Source: Bryobacteraceae bacterium (GTDB lineage: Bacteria; Acidobacteriota; Terriglobia; Bryobacterales; Bryobacteraceae). From it: DNA of 64,000 nt. Location: the NCBI GenBank assembly GCA_026129905.1, contig JAHCHE010000008.1:186001-250000 (forward strand), read 5' to 3'. The notes beneath the pieces were generated by a model that worked only from the letters and a program-made list of their open reading frames with translations, did not search any database and was not told the origin of the DNA. Positions 34,117 to 42,141 of the stretch are shown here, piece after piece. Position 1 is the first letter of the stretch, and each line of letters opens with the position of its first letter. The position numbers and the translations under genes are program-made.

Positions 34117-35157
34117 ATGTCGTTTTCCGAATTGGTACGGCAATTCGTCGAATATTACCGGCCTCAAAAGCAGGAAAACGACGTCGACTGGGCTCTCGCG
34201 CGGGTGGTGGCAAAAGTGAACGTCGACCCCAACCGCGCCAGGGCCGAGGCCACGGAACTTCGCGCCGCGGATCCAACCCGTTTCAGCGAGGCCGCCTTGC
34301 GGCTGCTCCAGACTTCGGGCGACGCCGCCATTCCCGCGCTTCGCCCATTGCTGACGCTCGACATCTTTATGCGCGGGCTTTTCAACCCGTCCGCCTTCAG
34401 CCGGCTCGATGCGGTTCGGCTGGTCCGAGAGCTCCGGCGGTTTGACTCCCGCCTCGACGTCCACTTGGTTACGGCGTTCATCGAGGATCATCGGCAGGAT
34501 CCCAGTCCGCCGGATGCGGCGAGCGTGCAGCGAGTCTTGGAACTTGTGGGAGAGGTCACGGACAACGCGGGACGCGTCCAGCACCTCCTGAGTTCCCTGC
34601 AGAAAGTCGAGCACGCCTGGGTTCGATCGAAGATCGTCGCTATTCTGGCGAGCCGCGCCGGCGCAAGCCGGCGAAACGAGGAGCTGTTGCGGGACCCCGA
34701 CCCCCGCATCCGCGCCAACGTGATCCAAGGCATCTGGAAAACGCCCGATAGCCCGGAGAAGCGCCAACTCTTCGTCAAGGCGCTCGACGATGGCCACCAG
34801 CGCGTCGTCGGGAACGCGCTCGTTGGCCTGGCCCGAATGCGCGATCCCTCGGCTCTCCGCGGAATCTATGACCTCTCGCGGCATTCCTCGCCGGAGTTCC
34901 GGGCCACCGCCGCTTGGGCGATGGGGGAGATCTGCTGCGCGTCGTTCCGGCCAGTCCTGGTCGAGTTGATGCAGGACGATAACCCAAGGGTCCGCCAGAA
35001 CGCGCTGCGGGCCCTGTCGCGATTGCGAAGAAAGGAAGAGGCCGAGGCCGCGACGCCGGCGCCGCAGCCTACGCCTTCTTTCTTACCTCCACCTTCGCCC
35101 CCTGCTCGGCGAACTGCGCGATCCCGGAGTGGTCCAGGTCGCCCTTGCCCTCGTTGA
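34117..35157 (+). CDS. HEAT-repeat protein
   Basis: The 346-residue protein is built of alpha-helical HEAT-type repeats. The clearest are in the second half: LLRDPDPRIRANVIQGIW, ALDDGHQRVVGNALVGLARM, RHSSPEFRATAAWAMGE and MQDDNPRVRQNALRALSRL. The final 40 residues are proline- and arginine-rich. They are encoded where the gene overlaps the end of the convergent reductase gene by 89 bases, so that tail is probably not conserved. HEAT repeats bind other proteins; the partner is unknown. Confidence 0.8.
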   Translation: MSFSELVRQFVEYYRPQKQENDVDWALARVVAKVNVDPNRARAEATELRAADPTRFSEAALRLLQTSGDAAIPALRPLLTLDIFMRGLFNPSAFSRLDAVRLVRELRRFDSRLDVHLVTAFIEDHRQDPSPPDAASVQRVLELVGEVTDNAGRVQHLLSSLQKVEHAWVRSKIVAILASRAGASRRNEELLRDPDPRIRANVIQGIWKTPDSPEKRQLFVKALDDGHQRVVGNALVGLARMRDPSALRGIYDLSRHSSPEFRATAAWAMGEICCASFRPVLVELMQDDNPRVRQNALRALSRLRRKEEAEAATPAPQPTPSFLPPPSPPARRTARSRSGPGRPCPR

Positions 35158-35962
35158 TCAGCGACACCACCATCTGTTGCACCAGGCTGGTGATGGGGAG
35201 GGGGACCCGCAGCGACTCGGCCGCCTGGAGCGCATTGCGCAGGTCTTTGTGATGCAGGTTGATCCGGAAGCCCGGCTTGAAGTTTCGGCCGATTAGCATC
35301 GGCGCCTTGGCGTTCAGCACCGTGCTCCCAGCCAGTCCCCCTTTGATAGCCTGGAAGACAGTCTCCGGATTCAACCCCGCCTTCGTCGCCAAAACCAGCG
35401 CTTCTCCCATCGCCGCGATGTTGCACGCCACGATGATCTGGTTGGCCAGTTTGGTAACGTTGCCCGCGCCCACCTCGCCCGCCAGCGTCACCGATGAGCC
35501 CATCGCCTGGAGAATCGGCGCCACTTTGTCGAACGTCTCCTGCTTGCCGCCCACCATAATTGCCAGCGTGCCGTCGATCGCCTTCGGCTCGCCCCCGCTT
35601 ACCGGAGCGTCCAGGAATTCGACCGCCTTGGCTTCGCACGCTGCGCCGACCTTCTGCGCCACCAGCGGATTGATCGAACTCATGTCCACGAGAATCGATC
35701 CCCCGGCCGCGCCTTCCAGCACGCCGGCTGGCCCGAGCACAGCCTTCTCCACGTCCGGCCCGTCCGGCAGCATCGTGATGATGATTTCGCTCTTCGCCGC
35801 CGCGTCGGCGGCCGAAGCCCCTTTCCCCGCCCCGGCGGCCGTCAGTTCGTCCACCCGCTCGGCCACCACGTCGAACACCACCAGCTCGTGTCCCGCTTTC
35901 AGCAGGTTCTTCGACATGGGTTTCCCCATGATGCCAAGACCGACAAATCCGATTTTCGACAA
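35069..35962 (-). CDS. garR: Tartronate-semialdehyde reductase-like (beta-hydroxyacid dehydrogenase)
   Basis: This is a 297-residue beta-hydroxyacid dehydrogenase. The NAD(P)-binding loop GFVGLGIMGKPM is at 5-16. DAPVSGGEPKAIDGTLAIMVGG is the substrate-site signature, and the catalytic Lys is in GAGNVTKLANQ near residue 170. The sequence follows the GarR/GlxR type, which reduces tartronate semialdehyde to glycerate in glucarate and galactarate catabolism. 3-hydroxyisobutyrate dehydrogenase is the nearest alternative. The symbol is based on similarity only. Confidence 0.85.
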   Translation of the reverse strand: MSKIGFVGLGIMGKPMSKNLLKAGHELVVFDVVAERVDELTAAGAGKGASAADAAAKSEIIITMLPDGPDVEKAVLGPAGVLEGAAGGSILVDMSSINPLVAQKVGAACEAKAVEFLDAPVSGGEPKAIDGTLAIMVGGKQETFDKVAPILQAMGSSVTLAGEVGAGNVTKLANQIIVACNIAAMGEALVLATKAGLNPETVFQAIKGGLAGSTVLNAKAPMLIGRNFKPGFRINLHHKDLRNALQAAESLRVPLPITSLVQQMVVSLINEGKGDLDHSGIAQFAEQGAKVEVRKKA

Positions 35963-36060
35963 GAGTCCGCTCCTTTCCGATATCGAGAAGTTGAGAAGAA
36001 GATAAAATTATGCGGCTCGCCCGTAGGCCGCGTCAACGCCGCGGCGCTAAACGCGCTCCC

Positions 36061-37215
36061 TCAGCGCGACGCCTCCACCGAGAACCGGAATACCGTCGTC
36101 GTGTCGTAGCGCTCGCCTTGCGCCAGGGTGACGGACGGAAAATCCGGCTGGTTCGGCGAATCGGGAAAATGCTGCGTTTCGAGGCAGAATCCGGTCCGCG
36201 GACCGTAGACCTGTCCCCCTTTGCCGCGAATCGTCCCGTCGAGAAAATTGCCCGTGTAGAACTGAATGCCCGGCTCCGTGGTCAGCGTCTCCACTACTCG
36301 TCCCGTCTCCGGTTCCACCACCCTCGCCGCCAGCGTGAGCCCCTCGCCGGACCGGTTCAGTACGAAATTGTGGTCGTAACCTTTCCCTCGCTCCAGTTGC
36401 TCGTCCTTGTCGTTGATCCGCGCGCCGATCGGCGTCGGCTTCCGGAAGTCGAACGGCGTCCCTTCCACGCTCTTGAGTTCGCCCGGGGGAATCAATCCCC
36501 CGTCCACCGGCGTGAACCGGTCGGCGTTGATAGTCAACACGTGTCCGAGAATGTCCCCCTTGCCAGCGAGATTGAAATACGTGTGGTTGGTCAGATTCAC
36601 CACCGTGGTCTTGTCGGTCGTGGCCTCATAGTGGATCCGCAGTTCGTTGTTGTCGCTCAGCGAGTAGGTCACCTTCGTGTTCAGGTTCCCCGGATAGCCC
36701 TCCTCGCCGTCCTTGCTCAGGTAGCGCAACTCCACCCCCGGCGCCCCGTCCACCGACGTTTCATTCGCCTCCCAGACCACCTTGTCGAATCCTTTGATCC
36801 CGCCGTGCAAGTGGTTCTCGCCGTTGTTTCGCGCCAGCTTGTACTCCACGCCCCCGAGTTTGAACAGCCCCTTGCCGATCCGGTTCCCGTAGCGGCCAAC
36901 CACCGCCCCGAAATACGGCTGCTCGCCAAGGTAGCCGTCCAGCGAATCGAAGCCGAGCGTCACGTCGCCAAGGTTGCCCTGCCGGTCCGGCGTCTTGATC
37001 GACACGACGATGGCGCCGTAGTTGATGATCCTCGCCTCCACGCCGTTCTTGTTCCGCAGCGTGTAGATGTCGATGGCCGCACCGTCGGCGGTCTTCCCGA
37101 ACGATTCCTTGTTCACCTTCGTGCCTTCCCCCGTCTCCCGCCGGCCACCGGTAGAGCAAGATGCGGTGACCAAAAGTCCGGCTATCATCGCGGCGCGCAA
37201 TATCCTGCTCGACAT
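36061..37215 (-). CDS. Aldose 1-epimerase (mutarotase), lipoprotein
   Basis: The start at 37215 gives MSSRILRAAMIAGLLVTASC, a lipoprotein signal with the lipobox cysteine near residue 20; 384 residues. The mutarotase core is complete: NNGENHLHGGIKGFDKVVW, NLTNHTYFNLAGKG with the catalytic His, and FCLETQHFPDSPN with the catalytic Glu. It interconverts sugar anomers, here at the cell envelope rather than in the cytosol. It is divergent from the iduronate-type sulfatase, and both may serve extracellular sugar use. Confidence 0.9.
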   Translation of the reverse strand: MSSRILRAAMIAGLLVTASCSTGGRRETGEGTKVNKESFGKTADGAAIDIYTLRNKNGVEARIINYGAIVVSIKTPDRQGNLGDVTLGFDSLDGYLGEQPYFGAVVGRYGNRIGKGLFKLGGVEYKLARNNGENHLHGGIKGFDKVVWEANETSVDGAPGVELRYLSKDGEEGYPGNLNTKVTYSLSDNNELRIHYEATTDKTTVVNLTNHTYFNLAGKGDILGHVLTINADRFTPVDGGLIPPGELKSVEGTPFDFRKPTPIGARINDKDEQLERGKGYDHNFVLNRSGEGLTLAARVVEPETGRVVETLTTEPGIQFYTGNFLDGTIRGKGGQVYGPRTGFCLETQHFPDSPNQPDFPSVTLAQGERYDTTTVFRFSVEASR

Positions 37216-37246
37216 GCGTACTTCTTCCTTTCCCTGGGAGTATAGT

Positions 37247-38710
37247 ATGGCAAAGACGGATGCCGGAAATCTCACGATGCCTCGTACCATCACTCGAAGA
37301 GAATGGCTGGCGGGTCTTGCCGCGGGCGCGCCCGGTTTGCTGATCGCAAAGAAGACCGCGCCGCCCCGCCTCAACGTCCTGTTTATCGCCTCCGACGACT
37401 GCAACAACGTCCTCGGCTGCTACGGCCACCCCTTGGTGAGGACCCCCAATATCGACCGCCTCGCCGGCCGCGGCGTCCGCTTCGACCGCGCCTACTGCCA
37501 GTTCCCTCTCTGCGGTCCCAGCCGCGCCTCCATCCTCAGCGGCATGCGCCCGGATGCCACCCGCATCTGGGAAAACCAGATCGCCGTACGCGAGACGATG
37601 CCCGACGTGGTCACCCTGCCACAGTTGTTCCGCAACAACGGCTATCTCGCCGCGCGCCACGGCAAGATGTACCACATGGACGTGCCCGCCTCGGTGGGAA
37701 CCTCGAAGTGGGACGACCCGGCCTCCTGGGATGTCGCCGTCAGCCCGCCTGGACTCGAGAACAAAACCCCTGGTCAAGGCCGGAATGCAACCCCGGGCCA
37801 CAACCAAGGCAACGCAATGCACTGGATCGCCTTCCGCGGCGACGGGAACGATCAGGCCGACGACCGGGCCGCCCAGGGCGCCGAGGAAGTGGTTGCCGCC
37901 AACACGGCCAAGCCCTGGTTTATCGGCCTGGGCTTCCTCCGTCCGCACGTCCCCCTGGTGGCCCCCGAGCGTTTCTTCGATCTCTACCCCCTCGACTCCA
38001 TCAAGCCGGTCGAAAATCCCGCCAACGACCGCGACGACATCCCCCGCGCCAGCGAGATAACTATCAACACGCGCGCCAACGACATGGGCATGAACTACCG
38101 CGATAAGCAGGAGGCCCTCCGCGGCTACTACGCCTCCATCTCCTACATGGACTCTCTGGTGGGCCGGGTCCTCGACCGGGTCGACAAGACCGGTCAGGCC
38201 TCACGCACCGTGGTGGTGTTCTGGAGCGACCACGGCTGGCACCTCGGCGAGCACTTCCGCTGGCAGAAGCGCAGCCTGTTCGAAGAATCCGCCCGCGTGC
38301 CGCTCATCGTCGCCGCGCCCGGCGCCAAAGGAAACGGCCGCGCCTCCCCCGCCCTGGTGGAACTGGTGGATCTCTATCCGTCCGCGGCCGAACTGTGCGG
38401 CCTGAAGCCGCCGTCAACCCTGGAAGGCCAGAGCCTGGCGCCGCTGCTGGACAACCCGGCCCGCCCGTGGAAAAAAGCGGCCTTCACCCAGGTAGCCGCG
38501 CCCGGCGGCATCGTCGGCCGCGCCGTTCGTACGGACCGCTACCGTTACATCCGCTGGGAAGGTCCGCATCCGGACGAGGAGCTTTACGACCATCGAAACG
38601 ACCCCCGCGAGTTCACCAACCTCGCGCGCGACGATGCCCGCGCCTCTGATGTCCGGGCCATGCGCGCCGTCCTCGACGCAGGTTGGCGCGCCGCCAGAGC
38701 CGGCCCATAG
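37247..38710 (+). CDS. Tat-exported iduronate-2-sulfatase-like enzyme
   Basis: The ATG at 37247 follows GGAG and gives 487 residues; a second ATG at 37277 is possible. The signal TRREWLAGLAAGAPG is a twin-arginine leader. The sulfatase start LNVLFIASDDCNN supplies metal-binding Asp residues. The CGPSR motif has Cys89, the residue converted to formylglycine. WSDHGWHLGEHFRWQKRS is typical of iduronate-2-sulfatase-type enzymes. It should remove sulfate from glycans outside the cytoplasm. No formylglycine-generating enzyme is in the window. Confidence 0.9.
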   Translation: MAKTDAGNLTMPRTITRREWLAGLAAGAPGLLIAKKTAPPRLNVLFIASDDCNNVLGCYGHPLVRTPNIDRLAGRGVRFDRAYCQFPLCGPSRASILSGMRPDATRIWENQIAVRETMPDVVTLPQLFRNNGYLAARHGKMYHMDVPASVGTSKWDDPASWDVAVSPPGLENKTPGQGRNATPGHNQGNAMHWIAFRGDGNDQADDRAAQGAEEVVAANTAKPWFIGLGFLRPHVPLVAPERFFDLYPLDSIKPVENPANDRDDIPRASEITINTRANDMGMNYRDKQEALRGYYASISYMDSLVGRVLDRVDKTGQASRTVVVFWSDHGWHLGEHFRWQKRSLFEESARVPLIVAAPGAKGNGRASPALVELVDLYPSAAELCGLKPPSTLEGQSLAPLLDNPARPWKKAAFTQVAAPGGIVGRAVRTDRYRYIRWEGPHPDEELYDHRNDPREFTNLARDDARASDVRAMRAVLDAGWRAARAGP

Positions 38711-38813
38711 GGTGTGGAATACTTATTCCTGACAAACCCTTAAAGGCGAGGCGCAGCTCGATAATCGGCGCGGATTCGCCGAAACTCAGTACCGAATTGA
38801 CTCGTCAGAACGC
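38711..38813. terminator. Region between convergent genes with a small hairpin
   Basis: TCGGCG at 38765-38770 pairs with CGCCGA at 38777-38782 around a six-base loop. It lies between the ends of two convergent genes and may help end both transcripts. No T-run follows on either strand, so the terminator call is weak. Confidence 0.3.
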
Positions 38814-39335
38814 CTACGCCACTGCCGAGCGCGCCTTCTGGACGCGCCGGCGCAGCTCGTTTTCCGCTCGGAACCAGTCCTCGTCGGGCGATCCGTTCGA
38901 GGCGCCGCGGGCTTCCCAAATGGCGTACGCCAGCTTTTCGATTTCTTCCTGATGCGCGGCCGGATCGAAGATCGGCTCGGCGGAAATGGATGGCTGTCGC
39001 GCTTCCTGTTCGACCGCCGCCTGGGCGGCCTTCCTGCTCGCGGCCCCGGGTGCGCTCCTCCGCGCCGCCGGCTTCGCCGCTCCGTTGGACTTGCGAACCC
39101 GTCTCGCCGGCGCCGCTTCGTTCCGAACCGCCGCGGCCAGAGCTGCGGGAGCGGGAACCGATTCGGCGGCGGGCAGTTCCGCCGCGCCGTTCGCCGCTGA
39201 AGCCGCGGGATTCTCCGCAGCCTTTCTCAATCTGGGCGATTTCGGCCGGGACGAACTTTCCTTCTTTGCCGCCCCCGGTTGCGCGCTTGTTTCGCCCTCC
39301 GGGGAAACCGGATTTACGTTTCGTTTTCTCGGCAT
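38814..39335 (-). CDS. DUF2934 protein with long Ala/Lys/Arg-rich N-terminus
   Basis: The 173-residue protein has a low-complexity first 120 residues rich in Ala, Pro, Lys and Arg, and then a short helical domain (EIEKLAYAIWEARGASNGSP, DEDWFRAENELRRR). The second part is the DUF2934 signature, a small domain of unknown role found in many proteobacteria and acidobacteria. The basic tail could bind nucleic acid, by analogy with histone-like tails. This is inference. Confidence 0.8.
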   Translation of the reverse strand: MPRKRNVNPVSPEGETSAQPGAAKKESSSRPKSPRLRKAAENPAASAANGAAELPAAESVPAPAALAAAVRNEAAPARRVRKSNGAAKPAARRSAPGAASRKAAQAAVEQEARQPSISAEPIFDPAAHQEEIEKLAYAIWEARGASNGSPDEDWFRAENELRRRVQKARSAVA

Positions 39336-39563
39336 TAAAGCAATCTCCAGTCGAAATGTTTCAACGATTTTAACATGGTTTCCCCGCTCCAGGCAAACTC
39401 CCCAACTTCTTTAAATACAGGGTCTTATCTTCGCCAGACAGGCGCCCTGCCCGCGCGGATCCGCCGCCGCGCCCCACCTCGCGCTCGGGCGCTCACCGCC
39501 GGCGTCACTCCCCTCTACGGCCGCCGCGTCTTGGTGTATAAATGACCTGAGGAGAGCAACGCC

Positions 39564-40631
39564 ATGAATCGTATAAGCCGCCGCGAGACGCTGGCCATGG
39601 TCGCCGCCGCCGGAGCGGTCCCGGCAACCGCCGCCAAGCCAAAATCGGGTCCCGGAATCAAGCTGGCCGAAGTCGTCGGCCCCGGCCAGGAGTCGCGCCT
39701 CCGGCTGCTGAAGCAGGTCGGCGTCAACCATGCCATCGCCACCGTCACCGGCTTTCTGGCAAAAACGCCCCGCTCGCAATATGACGCCGCGTTGTCGAAA
39801 GTGAAGGCCGATTACGAGAAATCCGGACTGACCATCGCCGGCGTAGAAAGCAGCCCCGTTCCGTCGGAAAAGATCAAGCTCGGCCTGCCCGGCCGCGACG
39901 AGGAGATCGAGAATTACATCGCCGCCATCCAGGCGCTATCGAAGGTCGACATCCCGATGATTTGCTACAACTTTATGGCTGGCCTCGGCTGGTATCGGAC
40001 CCGGGTTAACGTCCCGGAACGCGGCGGCGCGCTCTCCAGCGAGTTCAATAACGCCGACGCCAAGAAACAGGGACTCACCGAATGGGGCGAGGTCAGCGAG
40101 GAGAAGATGTGGGATAACATCACGTACTTCCTCAAAGCGGTCATTCCAGTGGCCGAAAAAGCCAACGTCCAGATGGCCCTCCATCCCGACGACCCGCCCC
40201 TGTCGCCCCTGCGCGGCATTGCCCGCATCTGCACCAGCGCCGCCAACTACCGGCGCATCATGAACATCGTGCCCAGCCCCGTCAACGGGGTCACCTACTG
40301 CCAAGCGAATTTCCTCGCCATGGGAGAAAACATCGAATCGCTGGCCCGCCAGTGGTGCAAGGAAAAGAAGATCTTTTTCGTCCATTTCCGTGACATCGAG
40401 GGCAAAGGCGAGTACTTCCGCGAAACCTTCCACGACAACGGCCCTACCGACATGGTCCGCATGTTGCGGGCGTATCATGAATCCGGTTTTCGCGGCCCGA
40501 TGCGCCCTGACCACGCCCCGACGCTGGAAGGCGAAGCCAACGACAATCCCGGCTATGCCATGGCCGGCAAGGTGCTCGCCTTCGGATACATGAAGGGCAT
40601 CATGGACGGCCTCGACATCCCCTACGAATAG
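39564..40631 (+). CDS. uxuA: Mannonate dehydratase with Tat-like leader
   Basis: The 355-residue product resembles UxuA mannonate dehydratase (IPMICYNFMAGLGWYRT, VQMALHPDDPPLSPLRG, FVHFRDIEGKG, and the C-terminal DHAPTLEGE). These carry the metal-binding His, Cys and Asp residues. It converts mannonate to 2-keto-3-deoxygluconate. Unusually, the N-terminus is ISRRETLAMVAAAGAVPA, a twin-arginine-type leader absent from cytosolic UxuA. Related sugar isomerase/epimerase-type proteins with Tat leaders are common in this group, so the exact substrate is uncertain. Confidence 0.82.
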   Translation: MNRISRRETLAMVAAAGAVPATAAKPKSGPGIKLAEVVGPGQESRLRLLKQVGVNHAIATVTGFLAKTPRSQYDAALSKVKADYEKSGLTIAGVESSPVPSEKIKLGLPGRDEEIENYIAAIQALSKVDIPMICYNFMAGLGWYRTRVNVPERGGALSSEFNNADAKKQGLTEWGEVSEEKMWDNITYFLKAVIPVAEKANVQMALHPDDPPLSPLRGIARICTSAANYRRIMNIVPSPVNGVTYCQANFLAMGENIESLARQWCKEKKIFFVHFRDIEGKGEYFRETFHDNGPTDMVRMLRAYHESGFRGPMRPDHAPTLEGEANDNPGYAMAGKVLAFGYMKGIMDGLDIPYE

Positions 40632-40737
40632 GAGTCGAAACTCTGCTTTTCCTGCGACGTTCCCACCGCCGCCGCACTAGATTTGCGGAAAGTTCGCCGC
40701 GCCCCTGGAGGCGCCGACGCAAGTTGCCGATGAGAAG
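40632..40737. other. Intergenic region downstream of uxuA-like gene
   Basis: About 106 bases without a convincing gene. GGAGGCG occurs at about 40710, which is a little far from the next possible start. I see no strong terminator after the dehydratase gene. Confidence 0.3.
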
Positions 40738-41037
40738 ATGGGAGCTTTCGCCGTGATTGAGCAGCGGATCATCGAACCGAGCCTGCCGAAACCGGTTATC
40801 GACCGTGTCGCCCGCTTTGCCCGCGAGGGCCGCCAGCTCCGCGCCGTCTTCGGCCCGGAAGACTACCGCCTCGTCGCCACCGCTGTTGGCCAACTGCCCG
40901 TAGTCGTCGTTCGGGCACACGACCCGGAGCGCTTCGCCGGCCTCCGCAGCGCTGTCGTCCTCGAGTGGTCCCGCGTCACCCGCAGTCTCGCCGGCCGCAA
41001 ACGCCCGGGCCGCCACAGACTCCCCACCGCCTCCTAG
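40738..41037 (+). CDS. Possible small hypothetical protein
   Basis: This 99-residue frame reads VIEQRIIEPSLPKPVIDRVA, then EGRQLRAVFGPEDYRLVATA. It has balanced hydrophobic and charged residues for about 80 positions before a basic tail. The opposite strand also has an open frame (40600-41073), but that one is rich in Gly/Ala/Arg in the way shadow frames are. There is no known domain and no clear ribosome binding site. The call rests on composition only. Confidence 0.35.
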   Translation: MGAFAVIEQRIIEPSLPKPVIDRVARFAREGRQLRAVFGPEDYRLVATAVGQLPVVVVRAHDPERFAGLRSAVVLEWSRVTRSLAGRKRPGRHRLPTAS

Positions 41038-41106
41038 CGGCGGCGGCCTTGCGGTCCGTTCGGAAACGCCCACGGAGATCGTGGAAAGGGGCCTTGGACT
41101 GCGGCC

Positions 41107-41493
41107 TTACCGCGGCATCTTGTCCTGGAGTTCCTCGCCCATCCGCTTGAATTTCTTCTGCTGTTCGGGGGTTAGGATTTTCAGCATCGTTCTTCTGCCT
41201 TCGCCCCGAACTTCCGCCATCTGGGCCTGCAAGGTGTGGTAGTACTTGCCGAAATCGTCCAATACTTGCTGGAAGCCCTGCGTCTGGGCGGGCGTAAGGT
41301 CGAGTTCCTTCTGAAACCGCTCCAGCATCTTAGTCCGGCTGTCCGGCGTCCAGTCGCTTTGCGCCCGCGCGCTGCGAACCGGCGAGCAGAGCTTCATCGT
41401 CAGGGCCCCGGCCAGCGAGCCGCACAGAAACACCGAGAGAAGAAGCACAAGAAGCCGCGGGTTTTTCCACGGCGGCGCGGGAGAGAGCGGCAT
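41107..41493 (-). CDS. CpxP/Spy-like membrane-anchored periplasmic protein
   Basis: The 128-residue protein has one membrane anchor at about 13-33 (LLVLLLSVFLCGSLAG). A helical periplasmic part follows with two LTxxQ motifs, LTPAQTQGF and LTPEQQKKF. LTxxQ is the hallmark of the CpxP/Spy/CnrX/ZraP group, which acts as chaperones or metal-responsive sensors. It is separated by two bases from the anti-sigma gene and is the third gene of a sigma/anti-sigma operon. Confidence 0.82.
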   Translation of the reverse strand: MPLSPAPPWKNPRLLVLLLSVFLCGSLAGALTMKLCSPVRSARAQSDWTPDSRTKMLERFQKELDLTPAQTQGFQQVLDDFGKYYHTLQAQMAEVRGEGRRTMLKILTPEQQKKFKRMGEELQDKMPR

Positions 41494-41495
41494 CG

Positions 41496-41966
41496 TCAGT
41501 ACTGATAGGTCGCCAGGTTCACCAGGACCACGTCCCGGTCCCGGTCCTGGTCCACGCCAAACGGCGTGGGCTGCGTGTCTTCAACCACTAGCGGCTGCAT
41601 TTCCACCACCTCCAGCGCCGCCCCCGGGTGGTCCACCGACACCACCATGGTCCCCAACAGCAGCAGCAGCGCCAACGACGCGTATGCCAGCCGCTTGGCG
41701 AACACCGGTTCCAGCATCGCGCTCCAGATCGACGGCATCCGCTGCGATTCGATCCGATCCATCACCCGAGCATAGAATCCCGGCGCCGGATCGGCTTCGT
41801 CCGGACCGCGCAAGGCCCGCAGCCACTCGGCCTGTTCCCGCATCTCGCTTACCGTCCTGCGGCAGGATCCGCACGCCGCCAGGTGGTCCTTAACGCGCTG
41901 ACTCGCTCCGGCATTCAACATCCCGCCCAGGTATTCTTCGAGGCTGTCCTTAACGGGCTGATGCAT
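41496..41966 (-). CDS. Zinc-binding anti-sigma factor (membrane)
   Basis: I set the start at the ATG at 41966 behind AGGGAAG. The 156-residue product has a zf-HC2-type motif, His28-x3-Cys32-x2-Cys35 (HLAACGSC), in its cytosolic part. One membrane helix follows at about 90-110 (AYASLALLLLLGTMVV), then a short periplasmic tail. This is the layout of anti-sigma factors that hold an ECF sigma factor. The sigma gene is upstream in the same operon and the CpxP-like gene directly downstream. Confidence 0.88.
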   Translation of the reverse strand: MHQPVKDSLEEYLGGMLNAGASQRVKDHLAACGSCRRTVSEMREQAEWLRALRGPDEADPAPGFYARVMDRIESQRMPSIWSAMLEPVFAKRLAYASLALLLLLGTMVVSVDHPGAALEVVEMQPLVVEDTQPTPFGVDQDRDRDVVLVNLATYQY

Positions 41967-42033
41967 TGTTTCTTCCCTCAACACCTGAATACTTCAACCG
42001 CCGCGGACCGGCCGCAACCGGCCCCTCGGCCGC

Positions 42034-42055
42034 CATCCGGCTCTCGCGCCGGATG
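42034..42055 (-). promoter_or_regulatory. Hairpin between sigma and anti-sigma genes
   Basis: CATCCGGC and GCCGGATG form a perfect eight-base inverted repeat around a six-base loop. It lies in the 175-base gap between the sigma and anti-sigma genes and could adjust the ratio of the two proteins through RNA processing or partial termination. Confidence 0.45.
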
Positions 42056-42141
42056 CCTCGGTGGTCACTCGCGTGGGCGGATCTGACGCCCGCCTCTACC
42101 ATCGCCTCGTGACCTGCCGACAATATCACGTTTGCTACCTG

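Noticed and set aside
40600-41073. Minus-strand 157-codon frame
   Set aside because: Gly/Ala/Arg-rich with no start signal; the plus-strand frame at 40738-41037 is more protein-like, although still uncertain.
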